DNA of 64,000 nucleotides. Origin: Diadema setosum (taxonomy: Eukaryota; Echinodermata; Echinoidea; Diadematoida; Diadematidae). Shown here piece by piece: positions 39,630-50,765 of this stretch (position 1 is the first letter of the stretch; each line of letters starts with the position of its first letter). A model generated the notes under the pieces. It did not search any database. It saw only the letters and a list, made by a program, of their open reading frames with translations, and was not told the origin of the DNA. Position numbers and translations under genes: made by a program. The stretch is from contig NC_092706.1 of assembly GCF_964275005.1 (NCBI RefSeq), positions 11,699,846 to 11,763,845 of the forward strand, in the 5' to 3' direction.

Positions 39630-40416
39630 TATGTTTATGGTAAAAAATGTGGTGCATGGTAGTGATATGAGCATGGACTCATTTTTTTTTTCGATTCGAA
39701 ACTTTACCCATGGTGTATGTAGTCATCTATGCGTAAAGAGGGCAGTAAAGGATGGGGGTGTGTGTGACATCAGTGGAACCAGCCTCTTCCAGTGTGTATA
39801 AGTGTGTATGTGTGGGTATGCGTGTGCGTGCGTGCCTGTGTGTGACGTATTGTAGTGATTACGGTATCTTTAATGACGCCCACAGACAAGGAGATACATG
39901 ACTAGAACGTCGTGAGGTGTCGTTGGAGGCAATCAGCGTGAACCGTACGCCTTTCATAGGCACCCCCACTGAGCCTATCACCTAGTCATTAATTCTTAAG
40001 ACACTCGCATTTCAGCCCTACATTTTGCTCCTTCCTCTGTGAAAAATTAATCTCACTCAAATATTTCTTTCTATTTCGCTCTTTTCTTTCTCTTTCCTCC
40101 GTCTCTCCCTGCCTCTCTCACACACTCGAGCATTTTCTTGCTCTCTACAAAGATCCCTGGGGAATGTTTTTACCCATTTTCATCCATTTCATTTGGCGCA
40201 ATTTTGACAGGGTCGTTAAAATCAGCTAGGTCTCATTCCGTGCATGAGCGATTTGGCATATGCCTTCCCCTCAGCGAAGTATCGCCACGTTCGCGACGAG
40301 AGAGTTGGCGCGAGATGGCGAAGAGGGTACGGGAAGGGAGAGAGGTTGGAGAAAGGAGATGAAAGATTGAAAACAAACAAGAACGAAATATATCCAGAAA
40401 GGGATAGATAATATGC

Positions 40417-40465
40417 AGATAGATACGTAGATAAACAGATAGATGGATAGATAGATAGATAATAT

Positions 40466-40503
<38 letters not shown>

Positions 40504-40504
40504 T

Positions 40505-40562
<58 letters not shown>
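40417..40562. repeat. (GATA)n microsatellite
   Basis: More than 25 GATA/GATAGATA units with two ATATATA interruptions. The long Tyr-Leu-Ser-Ile frames on the minus strand are artefacts of this repeat. Confidence 0.95.
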
Positions 40563-42584
40563 GAACAGATAGACAAAAAGACAGAGAAAGGTGAAGGGGA
40601 GGAGGGAGAGAGATACGAGTGGGAGTGGAGAAGGGGACGAGGTAGAAAATTGTATCCGTATTGTGGACACGGACGAGGGGAAAAAGCATGATGTATGGTA
40701 GACCACCGAAAGGGGGCGCTAATGTCAGCAAAAACCCTTGAAGTCCAGAACCTGTATTTTGTTTGTTGTTGTTCTTGTTGATGCCGTTACTGTTGTTGGC
40801 GTCCATGTAACTCTACTTGCCTCATGTCAGAAGTCATTGATGCGTTTGTTTTGTTTTTTTGTAGTTGCTGTTGTTGTGATTTTTATCATACTCCATTCAA
40901 ATGTCCGTCAAGGATTAGAGTACGGCATAATCACTCCGAAAACAAACAAACAAACAAACAAACAACTATTGTTCTTGAAATTGTAAAAGGTTAGCTTTCC
41001 GGCCTCTAGAACGAATTTTGAAGATGAATTTATTTTTATCACTCTTATCAGTAGGCTAAATTCATGTAACTCTTATCAGGAGGCTACATTCATGTATTTC
41101 GTTGCAAGCCTTGATTCTTAAACTGGTGACAAATTTTGCATGAATAAACTGTTCTAGTTACTCTGGTATAGGGACAAAGTAATGAGGCCCATGGAGGCTG
41201 CAGTCAAATAATATAGGTGTCAGCCTTCAGCAGAGGACAACTCAGGGATAAATTATTGTTCATATCATTACAGCCATTGCTAAGACTCTTCACTGAACAT
41301 TTATTGTTCTTGGTGGTGACACACTGGTAGTAAAATTATATGTTGTGTTAAACTGACATGGATTCCACATCCCTATTGCATTCGTTTTAACATAAGGACT
41401 CTTGCATCTGCTATTCGATTATCTCCATGAAGCCAGTTTGTAAATCTAAATGCGTTTTAATCATATTTGTAGTGTAGTTAAGGCCGGAAAAAGAATCAGA
41501 GACTTCGATGCATCACAGCAATAAATGGTGGAGAGGGGAGTAGTCTCTACTTGCATTGAAAATGAATGTGGTCTAGACTGGCCTGAGCTCACATTTCAAG
41601 CTTTGATAGAGGATTATGCTTCTTCATACAGTTATATGATATTACACAGCTATTATAATAGTTATCCTTTAAAGATAATATTGACCTGAAATACTTTCGC
41701 CAAAAACTGGCGGCTTGACTGAAGTGATTGTCATCGTCTATATTTACATGGCGATCCTTGCACACACTGCAGAACTGTAATCAATGCATTGTAATGAGTG
41801 TTGTTGTGTGGGTTTTTTTCTGTCATTATAATCTAAAAGTTTCCCTTGACTAGTCATCAAATTCTCAAGCAAACGCATAACACATTACGGTATGTTGTAA
41901 AAAGCAACACAGATAATGAGAAAAGGCACATACATGGTACATAAAAAATGCCCCACGTGAAGGGCTGAAAGACAGTAATTGCTAGCCTGTAATCGCACCA
42001 AGAGATGGCGCTATTCCTGTCCGAGTATTAGTGAGCTATTGACCGGACCTTTAGGCAGGGCCATGGTTATGTTAGGCATTACTCATTGTCCGGTTGGTTA
42101 CATTTAGAAAACACGAATGTAAGGACAGCCAGCATGAGAGTAATAAATGTATGATAATTATATTCAAGTGACCACGCACACAAAATAGTGGACGGTGTAT
42201 GCAATGTAATCCGTTGCATATCGTAGTCACGACTATTTGACTCTTTGTACCAATAACAGTGAATTCAAGCCATGCAAAGATACGGACGAAAGGAGAATAA
42301 AATAAAAGCAATGTTGAACTTGAAAATGTAGTTTTGTCGACGTTAGACAGGCATAATATTTTTCGTTTGTGTTGTGTTTATGTTTTAATTTTGCTATTTT
42401 TTATATTTGTTCACTGGACAATGATCAGATTCATTCAGTTTGTCGGCCATAATTGGTCTTCACTCGCGCTTCAAGGACAGAATACGACGATAGCCTATTT
42501 CAATAACAAAGCTGACACTGATGTTTGCTCGTGTGTGACGGAAAGCAAATAAAGATGACGGTGCACTTAGTAGATCGCGGATGG

Positions 42585-42590
42585 TATAAA
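42585..42590 (+). promoter_or_regulatory. Candidate TATA box of the NmrA-like gene
   Basis: TATAAA lies 96 bases upstream of the start codon at 42686. A transcription start about 30 bases downstream would give a 5' leader of roughly 70 bases. The motif is seen; its use is inferred. Confidence 0.35.
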
Positions 42591-42685
42591 TGTTGAAAGA
42601 TAACGTGCAATCTGCTACAGTCTCGTGGTCTATTTCTGCTGCCATCGTCTGCTGCTGATCGTTTCTCGGCATCGTGCTCGAAGTC

Positions 42686-44250
42686 ATGGCCGATCTCGTG
42701 AGACTCATCACCGTGTTCGGAACCACGGGGGGACAAGGAAGCGCCCTCGTGCGGGCGCTGATTCCCGAGCACAAGTCGTTCAGGGTGAGGGGCGTCACCA
42801 GGAATCCAAAGTCCGAGAAAGCCGAGGAGCTGGCTTCCAAAGGTAAATCTCGCATCAGTCCATTGTCTCTGTTAAAGGGGCAGTACAACGCCCTTATCTG
42901 ATACATGCAATGAGAGTAATGTTTTTTTCTTCCGCCCCGACGGAAGTTCGATCTTGCTGCACGGTCAGTGACGGTGTTTCTTGATCGTCTGTCAGCTTCT
43001 TGGCTCGTGGGTCTGCCCAGTACACAGAATTAGCATCCACCCACTACACGTGTTATGCATGATATGCTGATAATAAACGCTAAGCAAGATAACATTTTCA
43101 TCATCTGATCATTGTTGTTATCATCATCTTTTGTCTCGTCGTCATTGTCATTGTTATTATATAACAACCATTATGTTTTATAAGTGTATATAAAGATTAT
43201 GTGTATCATTTAGTCGGATAGACAGAAAGCTGTATGTAGACCTAATAATTCAACTTAACTCGAAATTTCTATTTGCCGATAGTTATACCGATACTTAAGA
43301 TCCTAAACTCGACAGTTCTGCGGGCATGATCTGTCGAGTTTTGCTCTATAAAATAACCCCAGAAGATCACGATTTCAAATGGGTAACGTTCCGAGTTTTT
43401 CATAAGCTAACAAGCAAAAGACAAAAAAAAAAAACAACAACATCAACACAAAAACAAAAACAATAAAAAAATATAGATTAAAAAAAAAAAAAAAACCTTC
43501 AGAGCAACTTTTGGTGCCACATCTGGCTTTCCTCAGCTGACAGGCAAAAGAAAGAAAAAAAGGGTCTTGTCTTCAGTCTTGGCAAATCGCGTCAGGCACA
43601 CAAGTTTCTTGCTAGACCCTTTTTGATGTATTGCATACAAGCAATTTACACATGGTAGAAGATGAACTTTGAGCCCTTTTGAGAACTATGTTTTTTGCTC
43701 TCGTGTCGGGCTCACCTCCCTAGGGTAAGGAGGGAGGAGGAGGCTAGGGGGTCGTTGTATAGTCCAGGATTACAGATTCGCACGTATTCAAATTAGTTAG
43801 TGTTTGCTTCTCAATCTCAGCTTTCGCAAAGCAAATACCACGGATAGATGCTGGAGTAGAATTTAAATTTGCACAGTTCCATTTATCCATTACCAAAGGT
43901 TAAGAACTATATCTAATGGCAAAGAAGACAGTTTGGTTAGGGTGATGTAGAGCTTAGTATCTGTCGTCCATTTTCATATTCTTATGTGTTATTGGTTGAT
44001 ACAATTTCATTGGATAGAATGACATTGCCTTGCATATTATATTCATTCATGCATTAGTTAATGCCTGGAGGTGTGTAGTTCCATGGTTAAAGCAATGATC
44101 ACAAGGAGCAACCAGTTGTTACTTATATACGTACTTTTTCAACCAGTTTTTAGCATCGCACTTTGTCTAATGGTAAATAGATAAACATATTCAAATGTTA
44201 TGCAGAGCTGCAAGACAAAGGTGTCTCTGACAACCAGAAAATTGTCCGTC

Positions 44251-44291
<41 letters not shown>

Positions 44292-47200
44292 TTGCGTGCA
44301 TACATTGACGTGTATTCGGCATAACTGGTGAATTCAATGCTCGATACCAGGTCCTCTGGGGAAGTACTAAGTGTATAATAGCTATTGAACACCTTTTGGC
44401 AAGCCAACAGTTTAAATGCTGGAACTCACGACGATTATTTATGTATCAGTTAAACTCAGGTGGTCTCCCTGATGTGTTTTCTTCGATGTTCGTCAAAAAT
44501 ACTGAAGTTCATTCTTACCCTACTAGACAAAAAGATTCTTTTCATCTTTCTCCTGTACGGACCGTATCTGCTTTAAAAACAATAACCACTACAGGACCTA
44601 AATTTTGGAATGAGTTGGATAGAGAAATAATCCAATCCCAGTCTCTCTATTCATTTAAGCATAAACTTAAACTAGTTTTTCTGAATTCATATCTATAGCT
44701 ATTATTCAATCCTCCTCGACATTCTCTGATCATACTTCACATTACTGACATTATCGATTATATAACATGTGCCTCGCTCGTGATTTCTGTATTATCTCCT
44801 GAACTTCCTTTGTACACATTTGGTATCTCTGCTATTGTACACTGCATCTGACTTGTACCTCGCTCGGGTGATCACGCAACTCTCAAGAAGTCTTGTGCCG
44901 CGGACATTGTTTTCTTTGTTTTTTTCTTTTTCTTTTTACTTTTTGGCGTTTATATTTCTCCAATTCACAAATTGTCATTCCTTTAATTACATATACCAAG
45001 TAAGAAATAATCTCACATCCGCATCTGGGAATCTACACCCTACAAGCAATGCTTCTATGTAGATTCCTCATATTTCACATGTTTTATTGTCTTCTAAGCT
45101 GTAGGCCTACTTGACAATTCATCCAGGCTTTTGTATTGTGATGTTTATGTTCTATGTATTTCTTGAAATGTGGAATATGGAACAATAAAAACAAAAAACA
45201 AACAAATTAAATACCCTGTACTTGGAATACAGCTCGATGACGACAGCTCTTAAAATCTTTATTACTTTTATATCTAACAACAAAACAGCTCTAAAAGTTT
45301 CTAAATTCGTATTTCAACAAGAGGCACTCATCCGCAATAAGCACATGAAATATCGCGTGATTCCGATTTCATGAAAACGTTGTCATTACAGTAATTGTTA
45401 CCGGTATACAAATCAAATGGATTTTTCGCAGTACCAGTTAGGACTGCAATTCCTTTGGATCACCTGTCTGTCGCCTAGTCTTCCAAAATGTAATAAACTT
45501 CAGGAACAATCGTTAGAAAATATAATAGAAAATAACTTACAATTGATCGTATTCCATTGATTATCACTTTCTCGTCCTGGGTCGATCCGTTAGGGGTGGA
45601 GATTGTTCAGGCCGATTATGGTGATGTCCCGTCGCTTGAGCGGGCGATGGAAGGCAGTTACGGGGTCTTTGCCATGACCGATTTCTGGAGTGTCATGGAC
45701 CAGGCCACAGAGGTACAACAGGTGGGTAGTCCCTCTTAAAAACTCACATTACAGTCTATTATCATGAAAACAGAGGTTGTAGTGAAAAGACATTGCTTTT
45801 GATGCGATGTTGAATAGATCAGGCCAGGGATGATGTTAAAATTCGTTGTATCAGTAAACATAATGGTACTCGTGTATTCAAGTTTATGGATATCATATCA
45901 ACATGGGCATGGATATTTGAAAATTTAAATGGCTAAATTGATTTTTTTTTTGCAGCCTCTTCTTGCCTGTATGTTCCAGTTGTTCATATGTGTTTAAGTG
46001 TATGGTGTAAGTGTGTGTATGTGTGTGTGTGTGTGCGTGCGCGCGTGCATGTGAATGTATCTGTCACATCAGAAGGAAGTTTATTGTAACCTGCATTTTC
46101 TTGTAGTGTCTGCAAAGACGATTAAAAAAAAAGTACAGTACCAAAAGGATTTAAGCCTAAAAGAAACATTGTAATAGATGTCTTCTATTTCTCCCGTTTC
46201 CTTGGCAACAACAAACAGGGGCGAAACCTGGTGGATGCGGCCAAGAAAGTCGGCGTGAAACATTTCATCTACACGGGTCAGCAGAGCTCCCTGGAGCTGA
46301 CGGGCAAACCGTGTGTCAACGTGGACGCCAAGAAGACGATCGAGGACTACATGTTTCAGACTCTGCCAACGGGCACGGCAACCTCCCTGCATTACTCCTT
46401 CTACATGGAGAACATCTTTTCCTTCAGCAAGCCCGTCAGGACGGGAGAACGAGAATTCACATGGAGTGAGTTAACCCTCCTGGAATGAACACAGTGTGAA
46501 ACATGGTGCTATAAAATTAGAACTTTTTATTAGTGTGTATGTGTCCCGCAGTCATCTTTGTGAACACACTGTGACTGTGCAGGGCTCGACACCACTGCGT
46601 AACTGTGCAGGGCTCGACACAGTGTGCTCACAAAGTCGACTATAATGAACACGCTGTATTCTTCACTCTTATATAAATCTTATAGTCTGTCCTCATCTCC
46701 CTGCTATAAAGAACATAGTGTCTGACAGTGTGTTCATAGTGTCTCACAGTGTGTTCACAATGTGGTCACATAGTCGACTATGTACAAACGCTCGAATTTT
46801 TCATATGTAGAGAGTTCACATACTGATGTCATGTTTCACATTGTGAATTGATGATTCACGTTGCGTTCGCACTGTTAAATTCAAATCCAAGTTTAAATTT
46901 AAATTCAACAATGTAAAGAGATTTCATACTGTGTTTCACATTGCGTTTCACACTGTGGAATACTGTGTTCGTTCCAGAAGGGATACCTACAGATGTACTT
47001 CATCTTGCCTCATTTCTTCTTCATTAAAACTGTTAGGCACGACAAATCGCAATCAAATCGAATAAACACATCACATTTAGCTAGTTAACCTGCTTTCACA
47101 AAATTGGCAGGAATTTTCTTTGACTGTCATACAAGTCATGAGAGAAACATACATGTACTCAGGTTGAAAAAAAAAATTCTGTGTAGATGACACCAAAATT

Positions 47201-47837
47201 CATCCATTTTGTTACACCGACCTGTCCATGAATTAAGTATCTTTGGAACCTTCCACGTATTTAGACGTCCCGATGGGAAATGTACCTTTGGCCATGATCG
47301 ACACCTCGGCCAGCGGCTACGCCGTGCTGGCAGCATTCAAAGACACCGAAAGATACGCCGGTAAGATCATCGGACTGGCTGGAGACTGTAAGACGATGCA
47401 GGAGTACTGTGACGTCATCAACGAAATTATCGCGCCAAACGTGCTGAAGCCCACAAAGGTATAAACATAACAGTCAGATATCATGGCATCATAGTCCCAT
47501 ATGATATGATACATGTTGTGTAATTTGATATAATATCAAGGATGTGATAAGATATGATATGCTATGATGTCAGTAATGTGATATCATACATTGGAGGCAC
47601 TGTGACATCGTGGTTAAAACTCTTGATTAGGGTAATGTAATGGGCCCCCTTAAAGTTGGCCCAATGTTTATTACATTTTATTTTGTTATCATCTTATTTA
47701 TATCGACTTCATTCAATATCTAACATGATAAAACATTTATTGTTAATATTGATCTGTGCCTATTCGTGTCTAGATTGTTCCTGGTTTCACATCTTATGTA
47801 TTTATGGTCAATTTTCCTTAGACGTTATTGACTATTA

Positions 47838-47874
<37 letters not shown>

Positions 47875-48165
47875 CATTATTATTATTATGATCATCATAA
47901 TTAATATTATTTTTCGATAAGTACCAACATTGTTATGATGTGATATACTCCGGAAAATATATATGATTTTATGCAGATGACGCCTCAGGAGTTTGGGAAG
48001 CTAGACTTTCCCGCAGCCGACATTGTGGGAAAGATGTACGAGTTTTTCTCGTCTGGCCTCCTGGAATTCCACATAAGCGCAACCAAAGAGCTGGACCCCA
48101 AGACCAAAGACTTCAAATCATTCGTCCGAGTTAAGAAGGATAAAATCCGCGATCTGCTCCAATAA
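42686..48165 (+). CDS. NmrA-like family (NMRAL1/HSCARG-type) protein, 5 exons
   Basis: Exons are 42686-42842, 45594-45721, 46219-46465, 47265-47458 and 47977-48165. All junctions are GT-AG and the phases agree (1, 0, 1, 0). The 304-aa product is close to the usual length of NMRAL1 (about 300 aa). Residues 10-18 (VFGTTGGQG) form the NmrA-type GxTGxxG dinucleotide-binding loop. RNPK at 39-42 fits the NADP-phosphate contact region. SFYMENIFSF and the final MTPQEFGKLDFP block match conserved family segments. The SDR catalytic Tyr-x3-Lys is not evident, as expected for this atypical SDR group, whose members sense the NADPH/NADP state and act as regulators rather than enzymes in the cytoplasm and nucleus. 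The ATG lies in GAAGTCATGG. Exons are clearly GC-richer than introns. It converges on the methyltransferase gene downstream. The family assignment is firm; the exact orthologue is inferred. Confidence 0.9.
42843..45593 (+). other. Intron 1 of the NmrA-like gene
   Basis: 2751 bases, donor GTAAAT and acceptor CCGTTAG. It holds A-rich tracts near 43425-43495, a 36-base poly-A at about 44253-44288, and a 5'-truncated LINE at 44385-45210 in sense orientation. Confidence 0.85.
44385..45210 (+). pseudogene. 5'-truncated LINE in intron 1 of the NmrA-like gene
   Basis: An open stretch ending at 44698 encodes only the last ~100 residues of a Jockey/CR1-group ORF2: LPDVFSSMF, SYPTRQKDSFHL, TGPKFWNELDREI and SLYSFKHKLK. 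These blocks match in order the C-terminus of the complete element at 58.7-63.5 kb. A 3' UTR of about 500 bases follows and ends in GGAACAATAAAAACAAAAAA. Truncation from the 5' side is the usual result of incomplete reverse transcription at insertion. The remaining frame is intact, so the insertion may be fairly young. Confidence 0.8.
46478..46983. mobile_element. MITE-like element in intron 3 of the NmrA-like gene
   Basis: The left end CCTGGAATGAACACAGTGTG and the right end, read on the minus strand as CTGGAACGAACACAGT followed by an ATTCCAC insertion and AGTGTGAAAC, are inverted repeats about 500 bases apart. It starts only about 12 bases after the exon 3 splice donor. Internally it carries a 19-base direct repeat (ACTGTGCAGGGCTCGACAC at 46574 and 46602) and several CACAGTGTG/CACACTGTG palindromic motifs. 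It is non-coding. Confidence 0.6.
47597..47630 (+). mobile_element. SINE head fragment in intron 4 of the NmrA-like gene
   Basis: GCACTGTGACATCGTGGTTA resembles the start of the SINE at 11905 (GCACTGTGGTGTTGTGGGTA). The B box and body are absent, so it is a remnant at best. Intron 4 (47459-47976) also holds an (ATT)n microsatellite at 47841-47890. Confidence 0.3.
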
Positions 48166-48775
48166 CATATTGCCATCAATTCACTTATATTTTGCTGCTC
48201 CGTAAAACAATTTTTTTTGGAAAGTGTTTTGATCATTTAGTTTGTCTGCTTTTTATTTAAAGATCTGCTTGTGATTGCTGAAGCGTAGAGACTGGAGAGA
48301 CATGAAGAACGAGTGTGAAATAGTTGAAATTGTAATGACATTCAATGTAGTACTGTACTAATTAAAAGTAGGCAGTAAATGGTCTACCCCCTCGATAAAT
48401 ATGGGTCTACGTATTAATAGATACGTCTGTAGGTGAAGTTCCCGTGGTAAGTTTGTCCTCTCGCTAGGATCGGTGTGTCTTTGTTGTTCCCGTTCCCGGA
48501 CCGGTTCTCATGATCCGATACTTAAAATATAAAATACGAGCTGACGAGTGCAACTAGACCCAACCTTGAATCTTTTACTTGATGAGTTAAACTTGAGTAA
48601 CAACTATAAATACATGTAGCATGTTTCTTAACTTCACATTAGTGTGGTGCAGAGCAAATTTCAGTGGTTGCGTTGTAAAATATGTAATGCGGTCGTAAAT
48701 TGTTTGTGCACATATTGTTTAAAGTAACAATCCCTTCAGAAAGAAAATTATGGTGCATTTAGATTATGTATGCTC

Positions 48776-48781
48776 AATAAA
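48776..48781 (+). terminator. Candidate poly(A) signal of the NmrA-like gene
   Basis: AATAAA occurs 611 bases after the stop codon, in TGCTCAATAAAGG. An earlier variant ATTAAA at 48361-48366 could give a shorter 3' UTR. The choice between them cannot be settled from sequence. Confidence 0.4.
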
Positions 48782-50460
48782 GGTGATTCTTCAGGGTAAT
48801 GTAGATTATCCGCCGATCTGAGTAAGATCAGCAGTTTGTTTGTGCTACTTTGAAGAAATGAACAACGGAATTATACAGATGTACATGTACATGCCCATTT
48901 TTGCTGTCCCGTGGCCAATACTTTCGAACCACTCACATTATCTTACAATGGTACGATATCTAATCTTATTCAAAGATTTGGACTGACTAGCTGTCTATTT
49001 GTGGCCTTCATATTTCTTTAAGACATTTGTAATGGTATGATGGAGTGTACACGTGCGCATAACGGTCGCCGGAAGTCCCAGAAGGAAGCAGATGTCAATC
49101 ACCTACCGGTTAGGGGATTAAGGTCGCATAATATCATCAGTACGTGTATCATGCCACAGCACCAGTATTGTGAGTAGCAGCTGCCTAGCAGGCACCACAT
49201 GGTGTTATACTGTATATAAATCTTACCACCAAGATAAAGTTCACCACAGTGCGAATTCTGTTCCCACTGAAGTTTTGCATTCCCTGCGACAAGAGTTCGA
49301 TTTTTCTTTGTTTTGTTTTCTGATCCCCTCGTCTGGTACAGAGTCAGTAGGTGGAATTCTCGTTGGTCCAACTCTGTCGCTCTAAGTTTGTGTGAAGACA
49401 ACGCCACAACATTAGCTAGTGAGAAGGAAGTGGCTGGGAGTACATGTACTAGACTAGTGCTCGATTTGGTTCAACCAGGAAGAAAGTCAACTAATACAGT
49501 GTAAACATCTCTCCGCCCCCCCCCTCTCTCTCTCTCTCTCTCAATCTATCTCTCTACATGAATGTGTAGGCCTATATATTATCATGTACATGTATATTGC
49601 GGGGTTATTACATTTACAGACGACGAAATCGACAGACATTATTATACCAGTGGTATTTTATTATTTGAAGCAAGGTAGATTTATTTTTCATGATTTTTGC
49701 AGATAGAAATTGAACATTTTTTTCAAGAACACTTTTCGGCGTTTTATATTTCATGCAGTTGTCCGTACAGCGTTACACCATAAAGGTGTGTTTCATTTTT
49801 TTTTCTATGAAAGATTTTTTTATTAATCACAATCTACTCCCCAATATATTCTCCGTGCAGGCGAGAATACCCTCTTTGAATCTTCCAGCTGCTACTGTTT
49901 TCTTTGCAGCCTGCAAATGTCGTAGATAGACTGCAATACTGACAAATAGCTTTAAAGAACGACTTGTTGTCATAAGCACTTCCTCTGAATGCTTTTCATA
50001 GTTACAACTAAAATCTACATGTGTTTTAAAGATCGTATTGTAATCAGCATTTTATAATGCAATTTACATTTAAAATAATATTGCTGTAAATGATAAACTA
50101 CATGCCTAAACAATGATAAGCAGCTGCGTTCCGTCTTATTTCTTTAACATGAAAGCTCTTTTTATTTGAATTTGTAACTTGACGCAAAGTACTTTTGACG
50201 TGAATGTAACAGAAGTATACATTTCTCAGAAGATTAATTACTGACATGTCAAAGAATGTGTGAAGGTACAGCTGTACCGTCATCTTTAAACAAAAAGACA
50301 TAATTAGCACGCTTATACCACATAGGACTATCGTGATTGTCCCACGCATAGGACATTTTTTTTTTTCAAAGCCCATGCAGGACGTATAAACCTACAAAAG
50401 TTTAAGATGATACTGAACAGAGATCTTGAAGGTCAAATTTGTAGTACGAAGTACACTCAC
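48782..50460. other. Intergenic region between the two convergent genes
   Basis: No exon recognised. It contains a short C/CT-rich tract at about 49517-49545 and otherwise AT-rich, unremarkable sequence. The short frames on both strands have no recognisable domain. Confidence 0.5.
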
Positions 50461-50480
50461 GTCAATTCATTTCAGAAGAT

Positions 50481-50486
50481 TTTATT
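50481..50486 (-). terminator. Candidate poly(A) signal of the methyltransferase gene
   Basis: On the minus strand AATAAA lies about 280 bases after the stop codon at 50766, in GGAAATAAAATC. The same hexamer context also ends LINE copies nearby, so it could instead mark an inserted LINE tail. Confidence 0.45.
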
Positions 50487-50765
50487 TCCATACAAAGTAA
50501 TACAAAGCAATATATGAATAACGCTTACATGAGTACATAATATTTTAAGGAACTTTGAATCACATAAGTTTCAACAAAACAGGGATAAAATTATGGTAAT
50601 ACGTGTAGCAACTTTGGTTTTTAGCTAAACAAGTAAGCAATACAATCTTATTCTGTAACTCTATATGGAAAGGAGGAATTCACACAAAAAAAAAAAACAT
50701 ACATAGCTTTTAAAATTTGTTAATTACTCTAGGAGATGAAGGCATCTCTAGATCCTTTAAGGACA

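Larger units (their letters stand above)
27624..42550. other. Long gene-free stretch
   Basis: No gene recognised. Microsatellites here are (TA)n at 27790-27831, 27890-27915, 29453-29485 and 34349-34387; (CA)n at 29414-29448 and 34660-34752; (GT)n at 39563-39627; and (GATA)n at 40417-40562. LINE-tail-like sequences occur near 29777-29803 (minus strand), 34500-34518, 36130-36170 (minus strand) and 38695-38749. GC-richer, repeat-poor islands at about 30030-30540, 31740-32330 and 34820-35340 might be regulatory. The first contains the AT-rich homeodomain-type sequence ATATTAATTTATTAATG at about 30218-30234. Confidence 0.5.

Noticed and set aside
40222..40806. 194-codon frame rich in Tyr-Leu-Ser-Ile on the minus strand
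   Set aside because: It is a translation of the (GATA)n microsatellite and its flanks.
47243..47264. An ATG at 47243 as a separate start for the fourth NmrA-like exon
   Set aside because: Joining 46465 to 47265 through the TTTAG acceptor keeps phase and restores the conserved segment, so the upstream bases are intron.
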